A stretch of DNA of 21,363 nucleotides, taken from positions 1-21,363 of the forward strand of contig JAIXXW010000195.1 in NCBI GenBank assembly GCA_027490555.1, read 5' to 3'. Made by a program: the position numbers and the translations under genes. The notes beneath the pieces are model-generated. The model was given only the letters and a program-made list of their open reading frames with translations, was not told where the DNA came from and did no database searches. This document shows positions 5,810 through 13,864 of this stretch, one piece after another (positions within the stretch are counted from its first letter, which is position 1; every line of letters starts with the position of its first letter). The stretch comes from Comamonadaceae bacterium. Its GTDB lineage: Bacteria > Pseudomonadota > Gammaproteobacteria > Burkholderiales > Burkholderiaceae_C.

Positions 5810-7288
5810 ATGACTTTGGCAATGGGCTGGCAGGAATGGGTGCAGCACGACGCGGTGGGCCTGGCCGATCTTGTGCGGCGCGGGCAGGTGTCGCCGGCCG
5901 AGCTGGCAGCGCAGGCGGCGGCCGCTGTGGCCCGCATCAACCCGGCGGTGCAGGCGGTGGTCGAGGTGTTTGACGATGTGGTGGCCGACCCGCTGAAAGA
6001 CGGCATGAACCCGGCCGGGCCTTTGGCGGGCGTGCCTTTTTTCATGAAAGACCTGGGGCCCACGCTCAAGGGCCGGCTGCAGGAGATGGGGTCCTTGATG
6101 ATGCGCGGCAACCGCGCGGCGGCAGACACATTTCTCACGGGGCAAATGCGGCGCGCGGGCCTGAACATCATCGGCCGCACCACCACCCCCGAGTTCGGGG
6201 TGTGCAGCTCGGCCGAAAACCCGACGGTGTACGTCACGCGCAACCCTTGGGACCCCGAGTACACCAGCTATGGCTCGTCGGCGGGCACGGCGGTGGCCCT
6301 GGCCGCAGGCGTGCTGCCGCTGTCGCATGCCACCGATGGCGGGGGCTCGATCCGGATTCCGGCGGGGGCCAATGGCAACATTGGCCTGAAGCCCTCGCGC
6401 GGGGTGTTCTCGATCGCGCCCGCAGCCTCGGATTTGACCGGGCTGGTCTCGACCCAGGGCTGCCAAAGCCGCACGGTGCGCGACACGGCGGCTTTTGTGG
6501 ACCATTGCCGTGGCGGTGCGCCGGGCGAATTCATGCCTTACTGGATGCCGGACGAGCCTTACAGCCGCTTGATCCAGCGAGACCCACCGCGCCTGCGCAT
6601 TGCCTTGTCGCACGAGTGGGGTGACTTTCGGGCGGTGCCGCATTTTGTGGACGAGCTCCAGCGCGTGGGGCGCTTTCTGGAGGGCCTGGGCCACCAGGTG
6701 GACTGGGCCTTGCCCGAGGTGGATTTCAGGGCGGCGTTCGAGGCGCAAACGACCTGCTACATCAGCAACTTCGCGCAGACGATTTCCAACCTGCTGGCCC
6801 CCCGGGGCCTGACGCGCCCGCCCGAAGGCCAGGTGGAGCCCATCAACATCCTGATCTGGGAGATGGGCCTGAAGACCAGCTTCACCGAGCGGGCCCGCAT
6901 GCAGGCGGTGTTCAACACCACGTCGCGGGCCTTTGGCCAGTTTTTTGAAGACTGGGACATCCTGCTCACGCCCATCACCGCTTTGCCCACGCCCAAGCTG
7001 GGCACCACCGAATACCTCACCACCAGCGACAACCCCAGCGTGCTTGACTGGTTTGCCAACTTGTGGCGCAACTTTGCCTACACCCCCTTGACCAATTTGT
7101 GCGGCATGCCCGGCATCTCCATGCCCATGGCCACGCAAGAAAACGGTTTGCCCCTGGGCATCCATGCGCAGGCCAGGCAGGCCAACGACGGCCTGTTGCT
7201 GCAGCTGGCCGCGCAGATCGAGCGTGCCCTGGGCGGTCAGTGGCATGCCGGGCGTGTGCCCCAGGTGCACGTGAGCCGCGACGGCTGA
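5810..7288 (+). CDS. Amidase-signature-family hydrolase, NylA-like
   Basis: Amidase-signature enzymes hydrolyse C-N amide bonds with a Ser-cisSer-Lys triad. From ATG 5810 the product is 492 residues. The triad is intact: Lys80 in PFFMKDLG, cis-Ser156 in YGSSAG and nucleophile Ser180 in TDGGGSIRIPA, with the family-standard 24-residue gap between the two serines. Overall order and length resemble the 6-aminohexanoate cyclic-dimer hydrolase (NylA) subgroup rather than GatA, which has a different C-terminus and sits with gatB/gatC. The start was chosen because AAGGA lies 7 bases upstream and the protein then begins like its relatives. The frame stays open back to ATG 5684, but that extension is Trp/Gly-rich and unlike the family. 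Substrate unknown. No signal peptide seen. Confidence 0.92.
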   Translation: MTLAMGWQEWVQHDAVGLADLVRRGQVSPAELAAQAAAAVARINPAVQAVVEVFDDVVADPLKDGMNPAGPLAGVPFFMKDLGPTLKGRLQEMGSLMMRGNRAAADTFLTGQMRRAGLNIIGRTTTPEFGVCSSAENPTVYVTRNPWDPEYTSYGSSAGTAVALAAGVLPLSHATDGGGSIRIPAGANGNIGLKPSRGVFSIAPAASDLTGLVSTQGCQSRTVRDTAAFVDHCRGGAPGEFMPYWMPDEPYSRLIQRDPPRLRIALSHEWGDFRAVPHFVDELQRVGRFLEGLGHQVDWALPEVDFRAAFEAQTTCYISNFAQTISNLLAPRGLTRPPEGQVEPINILIWEMGLKTSFTERARMQAVFNTTSRAFGQFFEDWDILLTPITALPTPKLGTTEYLTTSDNPSVLDWFANLWRNFAYTPLTNLCGMPGISMPMATQENGLPLGIHAQARQANDGLLLQLAAQIERALGGQWHAGRVPQVHVSRDG

Positions 7289-7316
7289 ACCCCTTCGGGC
7301 AGCAAGACTTGCACCT

Positions 7317-8597
7317 TCATGGTCTGCGCTGCAGGCGCTGACCCTCGCGCAAGGCGGGTGGGTAGAGCACCAGCGTGTCGCCCGCTTGCAGCGTGCCGGG
7401 CGCGATCACTGCGAATTCGGCGTTGCGGTCCTGCACCTGCACGGCGTGGGCTTGGGCGCGACCCTGGTGCATCCGCCACACACGCCAGTCTGGGCCATCG
7501 CGCACCAGGGCCGCACTGGGCACGCGCAGGGCTTGCTCCAGGCGGGACAGGACGATGCGCGCATCGACCCGAAAGCCATCGCCCAGGCCCTGCGCGTCTG
7601 CCGGGCTGGCGGGCAACAAGTCCACCACCACGTTCACGCGTTGCTCTTCGATGCCCAGGGCCGACACCCGGGTGAAGGCGGTGGGCTCGATGCGCCGCAC
7701 CCGTCCCGCCAGCGCTGCCTGCCGCCCACCCAGCGACAAGGCCACCGCTGCGCCGGTGGGAATGTGCCGGGCATCCGACGACAGCACATCGATCACCGCC
7801 TCCAGCGACGTGTTGTCGCCAACGTCGATCAAGGCCTGCCCCGCAGTCACCGGCCCGGCGCTGCTCAGGTGCAGCTTGAGGACGTGTCCGCCGATCGGGC
7901 TGTGGATGGGCAGCCCAGCTGGCGCACCAGGGCGCGCGGTGGCGCTGCTTGGGCCCAGGGCGGCTTGCGATTCGGCCAGGCTGAACTGGGCCGCACGCCA
8001 CTCGGCGCGTGCGGCTTCCAGCGCTTGCTCGGCGGCGCTTTCGGCGTTCAGGGCCTGGTCGAGCGCGGCTTCGGCGATGAAGTATTGCTGCGCCAGCTGG
8101 GCAGAGCGCTGCGCTTGCAGGCGGGCTTGCGCCAGGGCGGTTTGCAGCTGCGCCACCCGGGCGCTGGCGGCCTGTTGTGTGGCTTCGTCCCGGCCCACGC
8201 GCTGGCGCAAGACGCTGTGGTTGCGCGGGTCGATCAGGGGCGAGGCCATCGGGGTCAGCCAGGCCAGCACCTGGTTTTTTTCCACCCGGTCACCCACTTG
8301 CAGGCTGGGCCTTTGCAGCTGGCCGGCCATGGGCGCGGCGATGCTGTAGCGTGCTTTCAGCCGCAGTTGGCCGTCTTCTTCGAGGCTTTGCTCAAAGGGC
8401 CCTTGGGTGACTGCGGCCACCTCCACCGCCAGCGGGCGCGGCGCCAAGGCCCACCACAGCCCGGCCAGCCCCAGCAGGCCAGCAGCACTCCAGGCCAGCC
8501 AGCGCCCAGGGTGCCAACGGCGCCAAGGGCCTGGGCGCTGGTCGGTCGGGGCAGGGACAGGGGCAGTGGCAGGGGCTGCGTCAGCGGGGCTGTTCAT
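7317..8597 (-). CDS. HlyD/RND-type periplasmic adaptor subunit of an ABC exporter
   Basis: The 426-residue product has a Pro/Ala-rich cytoplasmic start, one membrane helix (about residues 34-52) and then the adaptor body. A lipoyl half (SIAAPMAGQLQRPSLQVGDRV) comes first. A long Ala/Gln-rich alpha hairpin with coiled-coil character (about 125-215) follows, then the second lipoyl half (IHSPIGGHVLKLH) and beta-barrel segments. Such proteins bridge an inner-membrane ABC permease to an outer-membrane channel. The start overlaps the stop of the permease gene by 4 bases (ATGA), so it is the last gene of a three-gene operon. No TolC-like gene is present, so an outer-membrane partner would have to be encoded elsewhere. 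It ends 28 bases from the convergent amidase gene with no clear terminator between them. Confidence 0.92.
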   Translation of the reverse strand: MNSPADAAPATAPVPAPTDQRPGPWRRWHPGRWLAWSAAGLLGLAGLWWALAPRPLAVEVAAVTQGPFEQSLEEDGQLRLKARYSIAAPMAGQLQRPSLQVGDRVEKNQVLAWLTPMASPLIDPRNHSVLRQRVGRDEATQQAASARVAQLQTALAQARLQAQRSAQLAQQYFIAEAALDQALNAESAAEQALEAARAEWRAAQFSLAESQAALGPSSATARPGAPAGLPIHSPIGGHVLKLHLSSAGPVTAGQALIDVGDNTSLEAVIDVLSSDARHIPTGAAVALSLGGRQAALAGRVRRIEPTAFTRVSALGIEEQRVNVVVDLLPASPADAQGLGDGFRVDARIVLSRLEQALRVPSAALVRDGPDWRVWRMHQGRAQAHAVQVQDRNAEFAVIAPGTLQAGDTLVLYPPALREGQRLQRRP

Positions 8598-10975
8598 TCT
8601 CGGACTTTCAAGACTGCGACCAAATCGAGCCGGTCGATCTGCCGGCGCACCAGCAGGGCACTCACCAGGCCTGCGGCCAGCACGATCAGGGCCGCCCAGG
8701 CGTAGGTGCTGCGGGCGATGACCACCGGGAAATCGATGTTGTCGGAAGACATGAGCTGCATCAGCCACGAGGCCAGGGCCCAGCCGCACAGCGCGCCCAG
8801 TGGCAAGGCCAGCAGCAGCTCGGCGGTCAAAGGGGCCAGCAGCAGCACCGACACCTCGGCCCGCGTCATACCGAGCACGCGCAAACTGGCCAGCTCCCAG
8901 GCCCGCTCGGACAGGCTGATGCGCGCCGCGTTGTACACCATGCCCACGGCCATGGCCACGGCGAACAAGGTGAGCACGCTGCTGAAGACCCCCATGTTGC
9001 GCGAGGTGGTTTCCTGAAAGCCGGCCAGCGACGATGCTTTGTCGAGCACCGACACGATGACCGGGGCTTGCTTGACCGCTTGCCAAAATGCCGGCATGGC
9101 CAGGGGGTCCACCTGCAAGCTGGCCTCGTTCACACCGGCGCCTTCGCGCGCCAGGCGGTGCAGGGCCTGCAGGTCCATGAAGGCCTGTTGGCCGATCAGG
9201 GTGTGCACGATGGCCATCACCTGGATGCGGGCGCGGTGTTGGCGGCCCATCAAAAATTCCACCTCGATGGACTCGCCCTGTTGCACCCCCAGCTGATCGG
9301 CCAGCAGGGCCGACAGCACCAGGCCGTGCTCTGGCAGGCTCACCGGGCCGCTGGGGCCATCGATCACGCGCATCAGGCGCGCGCCTGGCGCCAGCCCCAG
9401 CAGCACGCCTTCTGCCTGGCGCGAACCCGCGTACAAGCGCACGGCCTCGCTGCGCTGGACTTCGGCATGCACCACACCGGGCAGGCGCAGCAGGTCTTGC
9501 CGCACCGAGGGGGCCAGCGCCTGCTGAAAATTCACCACCACATCGCCACGCAGGACCTGGCGGTACTGCACGTCGACGATGTGGTCGATGGCATCGCGCC
9601 AGAAGGCGCCGGATATCTGCAAGGCCACGGCCAGCGCGATGCCGGTCACGGTGAACAGGGCGCGCCAGGGGCGGCGCTCCACATCCCGGATCGCCATCCA
9701 TGCCGAGGCGCTGACATGGCGGCCCAGGCCCAGGCGCTCGATCAGGCTGGGCCGGTAACGCTCGGGCGCGGGCGCTTGCATGGCCACCGCAGGGCGCAAG
9801 CGCACCAACGCCTGGATGGCGCGCCAGGTGCCGGCTGTGGCCGCTGCCAGCACCAGGGCCACGGCGGCCGCCACCAGCCAGGGCGAGGTGGCGTAATCCA
9901 GACGCGCCAGGCGAAACACCTCGCCATACAGACCCAGCATGCTGCGGCCTATCCACTGGCTCAGCAGCAAGCCCATCAGCAAACCCAGGCCAGCGATGGC
10001 CAGGGCCAGGCCCATGTAGTGCCCCGCGATGCGGCGGTCCGGGTAGCCCAGCGCCTTGAGCGCGGCCATGGGCTGGCGCTGGGTGGCCACCTGGCGAGCG
10101 ATGACGCCGTTCAGGATGAACACCGACACGGCCAGAAAAATGGCCGGCAGCACCGTGCCCATGACCTGCATTTGCGAGAGTTCGTTGTTGACGATGCGGG
10201 CCGAGATTTGCTGGTCTTGGCGCATGGCGCCACGCGTGCCGTAGGGCGCCAGCAGGGCATCGACCTGGGTGATGAGCTGCGCCGTGACCTGCGCTTTGTC
10301 GGCGCTGTTCTGCACCCGGAATGCCGCCTGGTTGAAAGCGCCTTGCATGTCAAACACCTGGGCCATGCGCTCTTGGTCGATCCACCACACGCCAAAACCT
10401 TTGTCGTCGGGTGCGCCCCCCCGGGAGGCCAACACATACTCGGGCGTGATGACTGTGCCCACCAGGTGCACGGTTTGCCGCTGACCGTTCAGGATGGCCT
10501 GGACCCGGTCGCCTGGCCGCAGATGGCGCGCCTGTGCAAAGCGTTCGTTGACCACCGCCTCCAGGGCCCGGCCAGGCTCGGGCCAGCGACCGCTGCGCAG
10601 CGTCAAGGCGTTGATGCCTTGCCGGTGTGCGTGCAAGCGCACAAGGTCCAGGCCGATGAAGCGCCCCGTCACCGGGGCCTGGGCACCGGGCAGCGCCAGT
10701 TGCGCATCGTGCACCACATTCAGCTGGAGGTCGGCCACCCCCGGCAGGGCCTGCAAGCGCGACTGCCAGGCCAAGGGTGCGCGCTGGATGCGGATGAACA
10801 CATCGGCCATGCGGTTGTCGCGGTAGAAATGGTCGCGCGCAGCTTGCAGCGAGGCGTGCACCGAGAACATGCCGACAAAACCCGCCACCCCGATGGCCAC
10901 CACCACCGCAATCGTCAGCACCTGCGCCCAGAGCTTGCGCAGGTCGCGCCAGAGTTTGGTGTGGAGGGCCTGCAT
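8594..10975 (-). CDS. FtsX/MacB-type ABC transporter permease (two FtsX domains)
   Basis: The 793-residue membrane protein has an N-terminal helix (LTIAVVVAIGVAGFVGMF), a large MacB-like periplasmic domain, then a first block of three helices at about 250-370 (LPAIFLAVSVFILNGVIA, GLALAIAGLGLLMGLLL, WLVAAAVALVLAAATAG). The layout repeats: helix near 425, second periplasmic domain, and three final helices (VLTLFAVAMAVGMVYNAARI, LTAELLLALPLGALCGWAL, AALIVLAAGLVSALLV). This duplicated layout is known from lipoprotein- or peptide-handling and efflux ABC systems that work by moving periplasmic domains. It starts 6 bases after the ATPase stop and overlaps the adaptor start, so the three subunits are probably made together. 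Cargo is not predictable from sequence. Confidence 0.93.
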   Translation of the reverse strand: MQALHTKLWRDLRKLWAQVLTIAVVVAIGVAGFVGMFSVHASLQAARDHFYRDNRMADVFIRIQRAPLAWQSRLQALPGVADLQLNVVHDAQLALPGAQAPVTGRFIGLDLVRLHAHRQGINALTLRSGRWPEPGRALEAVVNERFAQARHLRPGDRVQAILNGQRQTVHLVGTVITPEYVLASRGGAPDDKGFGVWWIDQERMAQVFDMQGAFNQAAFRVQNSADKAQVTAQLITQVDALLAPYGTRGAMRQDQQISARIVNNELSQMQVMGTVLPAIFLAVSVFILNGVIARQVATQRQPMAALKALGYPDRRIAGHYMGLALAIAGLGLLMGLLLSQWIGRSMLGLYGEVFRLARLDYATSPWLVAAAVALVLAAATAGTWRAIQALVRLRPAVAMQAPAPERYRPSLIERLGLGRHVSASAWMAIRDVERRPWRALFTVTGIALAVALQISGAFWRDAIDHIVDVQYRQVLRGDVVVNFQQALAPSVRQDLLRLPGVVHAEVQRSEAVRLYAGSRQAEGVLLGLAPGARLMRVIDGPSGPVSLPEHGLVLSALLADQLGVQQGESIEVEFLMGRQHRARIQVMAIVHTLIGQQAFMDLQALHRLAREGAGVNEASLQVDPLAMPAFWQAVKQAPVIVSVLDKASSLAGFQETTSRNMGVFSSVLTLFAVAMAVGMVYNAARISLSERAWELASLRVLGMTRAEVSVLLLAPLTAELLLALPLGALCGWALASWLMQLMSSDNIDFPVVIARSTYAWAALIVLAAGLVSALLVRRQIDRLDLVAVLKVRE

Positions 10976-10981
10976 GGGGCT

Positions 10982-11743
10982 TCACCAGTGCAAGGTGGCC
11001 GCTGCCACTTTGTGCGCGTTCACCTGGGTGCTCACGATGCGGCCATCGGCCATGCGCATGACCCGGTCGGCCATCTCGGCAATCGGCGCGTTGTGCGTGA
11101 TCACCACCGTGGTGGTGCCCAGCTCACGGTTGACTTTCTCGATGGCCTGCAGCACCACGATGCCGGTGGCACAGTCCAGGGCCCCGGTGGGCTCGTCGCA
11201 GAGCAAGACCTGCGGGCGTTTGGCAATCGCCCGGGCAATCGCCACGCGTTGCTGTTCGCCACCCGACAGCTGCGCTGCAAAGTGGTCCATGCGCTCGGCC
11301 AAGCCCACCAGGGCCAGTGCGGCCTCGGGCGTCATCGGTTCTTGGGCCAGGTCGGTGACCAGGGCCACGTTTTCGCGGGCGGTGAGGCTGGGGATCAGGT
11401 TGTAAAACTGGAACACAAAACCCACATGCTCGCGCCGGTAGCGCGTGAGCTCGGCATCGCTGGCTCCGGTCAACTCGTGTGTGCGGCCCTGGTGTGTCCA
11501 TTGCGCCGTGCCCGATGTGGCGCTGTCCAGGCCTCCCAGGATGTTGAGCAAGGTGGATTTGCCGCTGCCCGAAGCCCCCAGCAAGACCACGAACTCGCCC
11601 GGCACGATGCACAGGTCCACCCCGCGCAGCGCATGCACGGCAGCATGTCCTTCGCCATACACCTTGCTCAGGCCCTGGGCCCGAAAAACGCAGGGCGCAG
11701 CCTGCGGTGCTGGTGTGGTGGCGTGCACGGTCATGCCCTGCAT
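10982..11743 (-). CDS. ABC transporter ATP-binding protein (MacB/LolD-like)
   Basis: The 253-residue ATPase powers the permease encoded next to it. All nucleotide-binding motifs are intact: Walker A GASGSGKST (56-64), Q-loop VFQFYNLIPSLTARENV (starting about 110), signature LSGGEQQ (159-165), Walker B VLLCDEP (179-185) and H-loop THNAP (His217). The YNLIPSLTARENV and EPTGALD patterns place it in the LolD/MacB/FtsE group. The ATG at 11743 is used here; an internal ATG at 11734 would remove three residues. It is the first gene of the ATPase-permease-adaptor operon. A long inverted repeat lies 31-59 bases upstream, between this gene and the divergent gene at 11899. Confidence 0.95.
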   Translation of the reverse strand: MQGMTVHATTPAPQAAPCVFRAQGLSKVYGEGHAAVHALRGVDLCIVPGEFVVLLGASGSGKSTLLNILGGLDSATSGTAQWTHQGRTHELTGASDAELTRYRREHVGFVFQFYNLIPSLTARENVALVTDLAQEPMTPEAALALVGLAERMDHFAAQLSGGEQQRVAIARAIAKRPQVLLCDEPTGALDCATGIVVLQAIEKVNRELGTTTVVITHNAPIAEMADRVMRMADGRIVSTQVNAHKVAAATLHW

Positions 11744-11773
11744 TGGCGCACCCGGACCGTGCAGGCGTCTTGA

Positions 11774-11802
11774 GGCGCATCAAGCGCACCGCTTGACGCG
11801 CC
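11774..11802. promoter_or_regulatory. Long inverted repeat in the divergent intergenic region, candidate operator
   Basis: GGCGCATCAAGCG (11774-11786) and CGCTTGACGCGCC (11790-11802) are 13-base inverted arms with one mismatch and a 3-base spacer. A further CTTGA sits just upstream at 11769-11773, which could pair with the TCAAG of the left arm and form an alternative hairpin. There is no T-run. The site is in the 155-base gap between the divergent ABC operon and the host-attachment-like gene, a suitable place for an operator controlling one or both. Confidence 0.45.
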
Positions 11803-11898
11803 AGGCCTTGGCCGAACGGTCTATGTCCTGGGGTGAATTGACCGGCGATGGCGCCCGCCCAAAAATCAAAACCCATTTGCATCCGATGAAGGACCGAC

Positions 11899-12333
11899 AT
11901 GGCGCAGCAGCACGGGATTTTGGTGGCCAATGCCTCGCAGGCGCGTTTGTTCGAGCGCGCCGGGTTCAAGCAACCCTTGCGCGAGCTGGCCGATTGGGTC
12001 AACCCTGCCAGCCGCATGCCCGCCAGCGAGACCGAACGCGCACCGCTGGGACAGTCGCTGGCCGGGCGCGCCGGGCTGGCACCCCGGGTGGACCTGAAGC
12101 ATTTGCACCGCAGCGCCTTTGCCCAGGAGCTGGCCGGGCATCTGCGCGAGGCTGTGCTGAACCAGCGCATCCCGTCGTTGGCGCTGATCGTGTCCAACCC
12201 TTTCCTGGGCGAGCTGCTCAAGCACCTGGATGCATCGGTGCACAAAATCCTGGTGCAACAGCATGCGCTGGATTGGACCTCTTTGAGCCTCAGCGAGCTG
12301 GACCAGCGCTTGCGCACCGATTTCCGCCTGTAG
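11899..12333 (+). CDS. Host-attachment / bacterial eRF1-like family protein
   Basis: The 144-residue product matches the pattern of small proteins annotated as required for attachment to host cells. Its start ILVANASQARLFE is the typical nucleotide-binding-like first strand. A central FAQELAGHLREAV helix and VSNPFLGELLKHL block follow, and it ends with a helix carrying LSLSELDQRLR. The family belongs to the archaeal/bacterial eRF1 domain-3-like group, for which a ribosome-related role has been proposed; the attachment label comes from early Agrobacterium work and says little about function here. AAGGA lies 6 bases before the ATG. It stands alone and is followed directly by the REP-like cluster. 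Confidence 0.85.
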   Translation: MAQQHGILVANASQARLFERAGFKQPLRELADWVNPASRMPASETERAPLGQSLAGRAGLAPRVDLKHLHRSAFAQELAGHLREAVLNQRIPSLALIVSNPFLGELLKHLDASVHKILVQQHALDWTSLSLSELDQRLRTDFRL

Positions 12334-12506
12334 GCGCCCACCCCGTGGCCGATGCCTGGCCCCTCGTAGGAGCCCACCCCGTGGGCGATGCATGACCCCC
12401 TGTAGGAGCCCACCCCGTGGGCGATCAAAGCCATCGCCCACAGGGGTGGGCTCCCACAGCAGGCATCGCCCACAGGGGTGGGCTCCCACAGCAGGCATCG
12501 CCCACA
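12331..12506. repeat. Cluster of REP-like palindromic repeats (three forward, two inverted, one partial)
   Basis: The unit is close to GTAGGAGCCCACCCCGTGGG followed by CGATGC, with an internal palindrome CCCACCCCGTGGG. Forward copies lie at about 12330-12354 (degenerate), 12366-12391 and 12402-12425. Inverted copies lie at 12432-12457 and 12463-12489 in the slightly different form CCCACAGGGGTGGGC, and a partial copy lies at 12495-12506. Facing copies can pair into a long cruciform. The GTAGGAGC head and GCGATG-like tail resemble REP elements mobilised by RAYT (REP-associated tyrosine) transposases. No RAYT gene is in the window, so these are non-autonomous copies. The first copy overlaps the stop codon of the preceding gene. 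Confidence 0.85.
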
Positions 12507-12531
12507 AAAAAGGCTTGCCGAAGCAAGCCTT
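12506..12531 (-). terminator. Rho-independent terminator of metK
   Basis: Read on the minus strand, AAGGCTTGC pairs perfectly with GCAAGCCTT around a TTCG loop (12510-12531), followed by a run of T (12506-12511 region). This is a textbook intrinsic terminator with a stabilising UUCG tetraloop, 24 bases after the metK stop codon. The partial REP-like copy begins immediately beyond the T-run. Confidence 0.93.
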
Positions 12532-12554
12532 GGAGGGGGAGACCCGGCGCGGGT

Positions 12555-13736
12555 TTACAGGCCTGCGGCCGCTTTCAGGGCGGCGGCGCGGTCGGTGCGC
12601 TCCCAGGTGAAGTCGGGCTCGTCGCGGCCAAAGTGGCCGTAGGCGGCGGTCTTGCTGTAGATGGGACGCAGCAGGTCCAGCATCTGGATGATGCCTTTGG
12701 GGCGCAGGTCAAAGTGCTCGGCCACCAAAGCGGCCAGGCGCTCGTCGCTAATGACGCCGGTGCCCATGGTGTCCACGGTGATGTTCATGGGGCGGGCCAC
12801 GCCGATCGCGTAAGCCACCTGGATCTGGCATTGCTTGGCCAAACCCGCAGCCACGATGTTCTTGGCCACATAACGGGCGGCGTAAGCGGCCGAACGGTCG
12901 ACCTTGGACGGGTCCTTGCCGCTGAAGGCACCACCCCCGTGCGGGCAGGCGCCGCCGTAGGTGTCGACGATGATCTTGCGACCGGTCAGGCCGCAGTCGC
13001 CCTGGGGGCCGCCAATGACAAAACGGCCGGTGGGGTTGATCAGGTACTTGGTGTCTTGCAGCCACTCTTTGGGCAGCACGGGCTTGATGATTTCTTCGAT
13101 GATGGCTTCGGTGAAGCTGGACTTCATCTTGGTCGATGTTTCCGACTGGTCGGGGCTGTGCTGGGTGGACAGCACCACGGTGTCGATGCTGTGGGGCTTG
13201 CCGTCCACATAGCGCATGGTCACCTGGCTCTTGGCGTCAGGACGCAGGAAGGGCAGGCGGCCGTCCTTACGCAGTTGGGCCTGGCGCTCGACCAGACGGT
13301 GGGCGTAGTAAATCGGGGCGGGCATCAGCTCGGGCGTTTCGCTGCAGGCGTAGCCGAACATCAGGCCCTGGTCGCCTGCGCCGATGTTGAGGTGGTCGTC
13401 GGAGGCGTGGTCCACGCCCTGGGCGATGTCGTTGCTCTGCTTGTCGTAGCAGACCATGACGGCGCAGCCCTTGTAGTCGATGCCGTAGTCGGTGTTGTCG
13501 TAGCCGATGCGCTTGATGGTTTCACGCGCGACCTGGATGTAGTCGACGTGCGCGTTGGTGGTGATCTCACCGGCCAGCACCACCAGACCGGTGTTGGTCA
13601 GGGTTTCGGCGGCCACGCGGCTGCGGGGGTCTTGCGCAAAGATGGCATCCAAGATCGCGTCGGAGATCTGGTCGGCGACTTTGTCGGGGTGGCCTTCGGA
13701 GACGGATTCCGAGGTGAAGAGGTAGTTTTTGGACAT
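12555..13736 (-). CDS. metK: S-adenosylmethionine synthetase
   Basis: MetK makes S-adenosylmethionine from methionine and ATP in the cytoplasm. The 393-residue product has standard length and all signatures: FTSESVSEGHPDKVADQISD at the start (ATP-site His16, metal-site Asp18), GAGDQGLMFGYA in the first third, and the phosphate-binding loop GGGAFSGKDPSKVDRSAAY late in the protein. AGGAG lies 8 bases before the ATG. The transcript probably starts near 13858 and ends at the terminator at 12506-12531, so metK appears monocistronic. The leader is unusually long and can fold. SAM made here is also the cofactor of the radical-SAM methylase encoded by the divergent neighbour at 14152, though this proximity may mean nothing. 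Confidence 0.98.
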   Translation of the reverse strand: MSKNYLFTSESVSEGHPDKVADQISDAILDAIFAQDPRSRVAAETLTNTGLVVLAGEITTNAHVDYIQVARETIKRIGYDNTDYGIDYKGCAVMVCYDKQSNDIAQGVDHASDDHLNIGAGDQGLMFGYACSETPELMPAPIYYAHRLVERQAQLRKDGRLPFLRPDAKSQVTMRYVDGKPHSIDTVVLSTQHSPDQSETSTKMKSSFTEAIIEEIIKPVLPKEWLQDTKYLINPTGRFVIGGPQGDCGLTGRKIIVDTYGGACPHGGGAFSGKDPSKVDRSAAYAARYVAKNIVAAGLAKQCQIQVAYAIGVARPMNITVDTMGTGVISDERLAALVAEHFDLRPKGIIQMLDLLRPIYSKTAAYGHFGRDEPDFTWERTDRAAALKAAAGL

Positions 13737-13858
13737 GAAAAAAGCTCCTGTTGATCAGTGGTTTTTCGGCGTTGCCGACCCTGAAAACTCGGAGCCTGGC
13801 GAACGCTTTAGCAGAATTTTTTGAGTCGCCCTGCAAGTAGTTCGAATAACTCGGCGAC
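13737..13858 (-). promoter_or_regulatory. metK leader with two potential hairpins
   Basis: On the minus strand the region between the likely -10 and the metK ATG is about 120 nt. A distal hairpin pairs GTCGCC with GGCGAC (13853-13858 with 13825-13830) and contains an inner AGTT/AACT stem with an ATTCG loop. A proximal hairpin pairs GCGTTCGCC (13798-13806) with GGCAACGC (13769-13776), with one bulged base. An A-rich linker lies between them and the ribosome site follows the second. This could be a regulatory leader, but I match it to no known riboswitch class with confidence. Confidence 0.35.
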
Positions 13859-13864
13859 GTGCGG

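Noticed and set aside
3791..7270. Open frame of 1159 codons on the minus strand
   Set aside because: It runs antisense through three well-supported genes, is rich in His, Gln, Arg and Gly as is typical of shadow frames in GC-rich DNA, and shows no domain pattern.
9068..11773. Open frame of 901 codons on the plus strand
   Set aside because: It is antisense to the ABC permease and ATPase genes, whose motifs are unmistakable. Its composition is the His/Gln/Gly-rich kind expected of a shadow frame.
12331..12506. CRISPR array
   Set aside because: The repeats are palindromic, occur in both orientations, have spacers of only about 5-12 bases and no cas genes are nearby. They fit REP-like elements.
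12417..13754. Open frame of 445 codons on the plus strand opposite metK
   Set aside because: It is the reverse complement of metK; Val/Gly/Asp-rich with no family resemblance.
13769..13806. SAH riboswitch upstream of metK
   Set aside because: Only a CCAGGCUC string agrees. The upstream GAGGAGCGCUGC-like segment needed for the core and pseudoknot is missing, and the class normally precedes ahcY.
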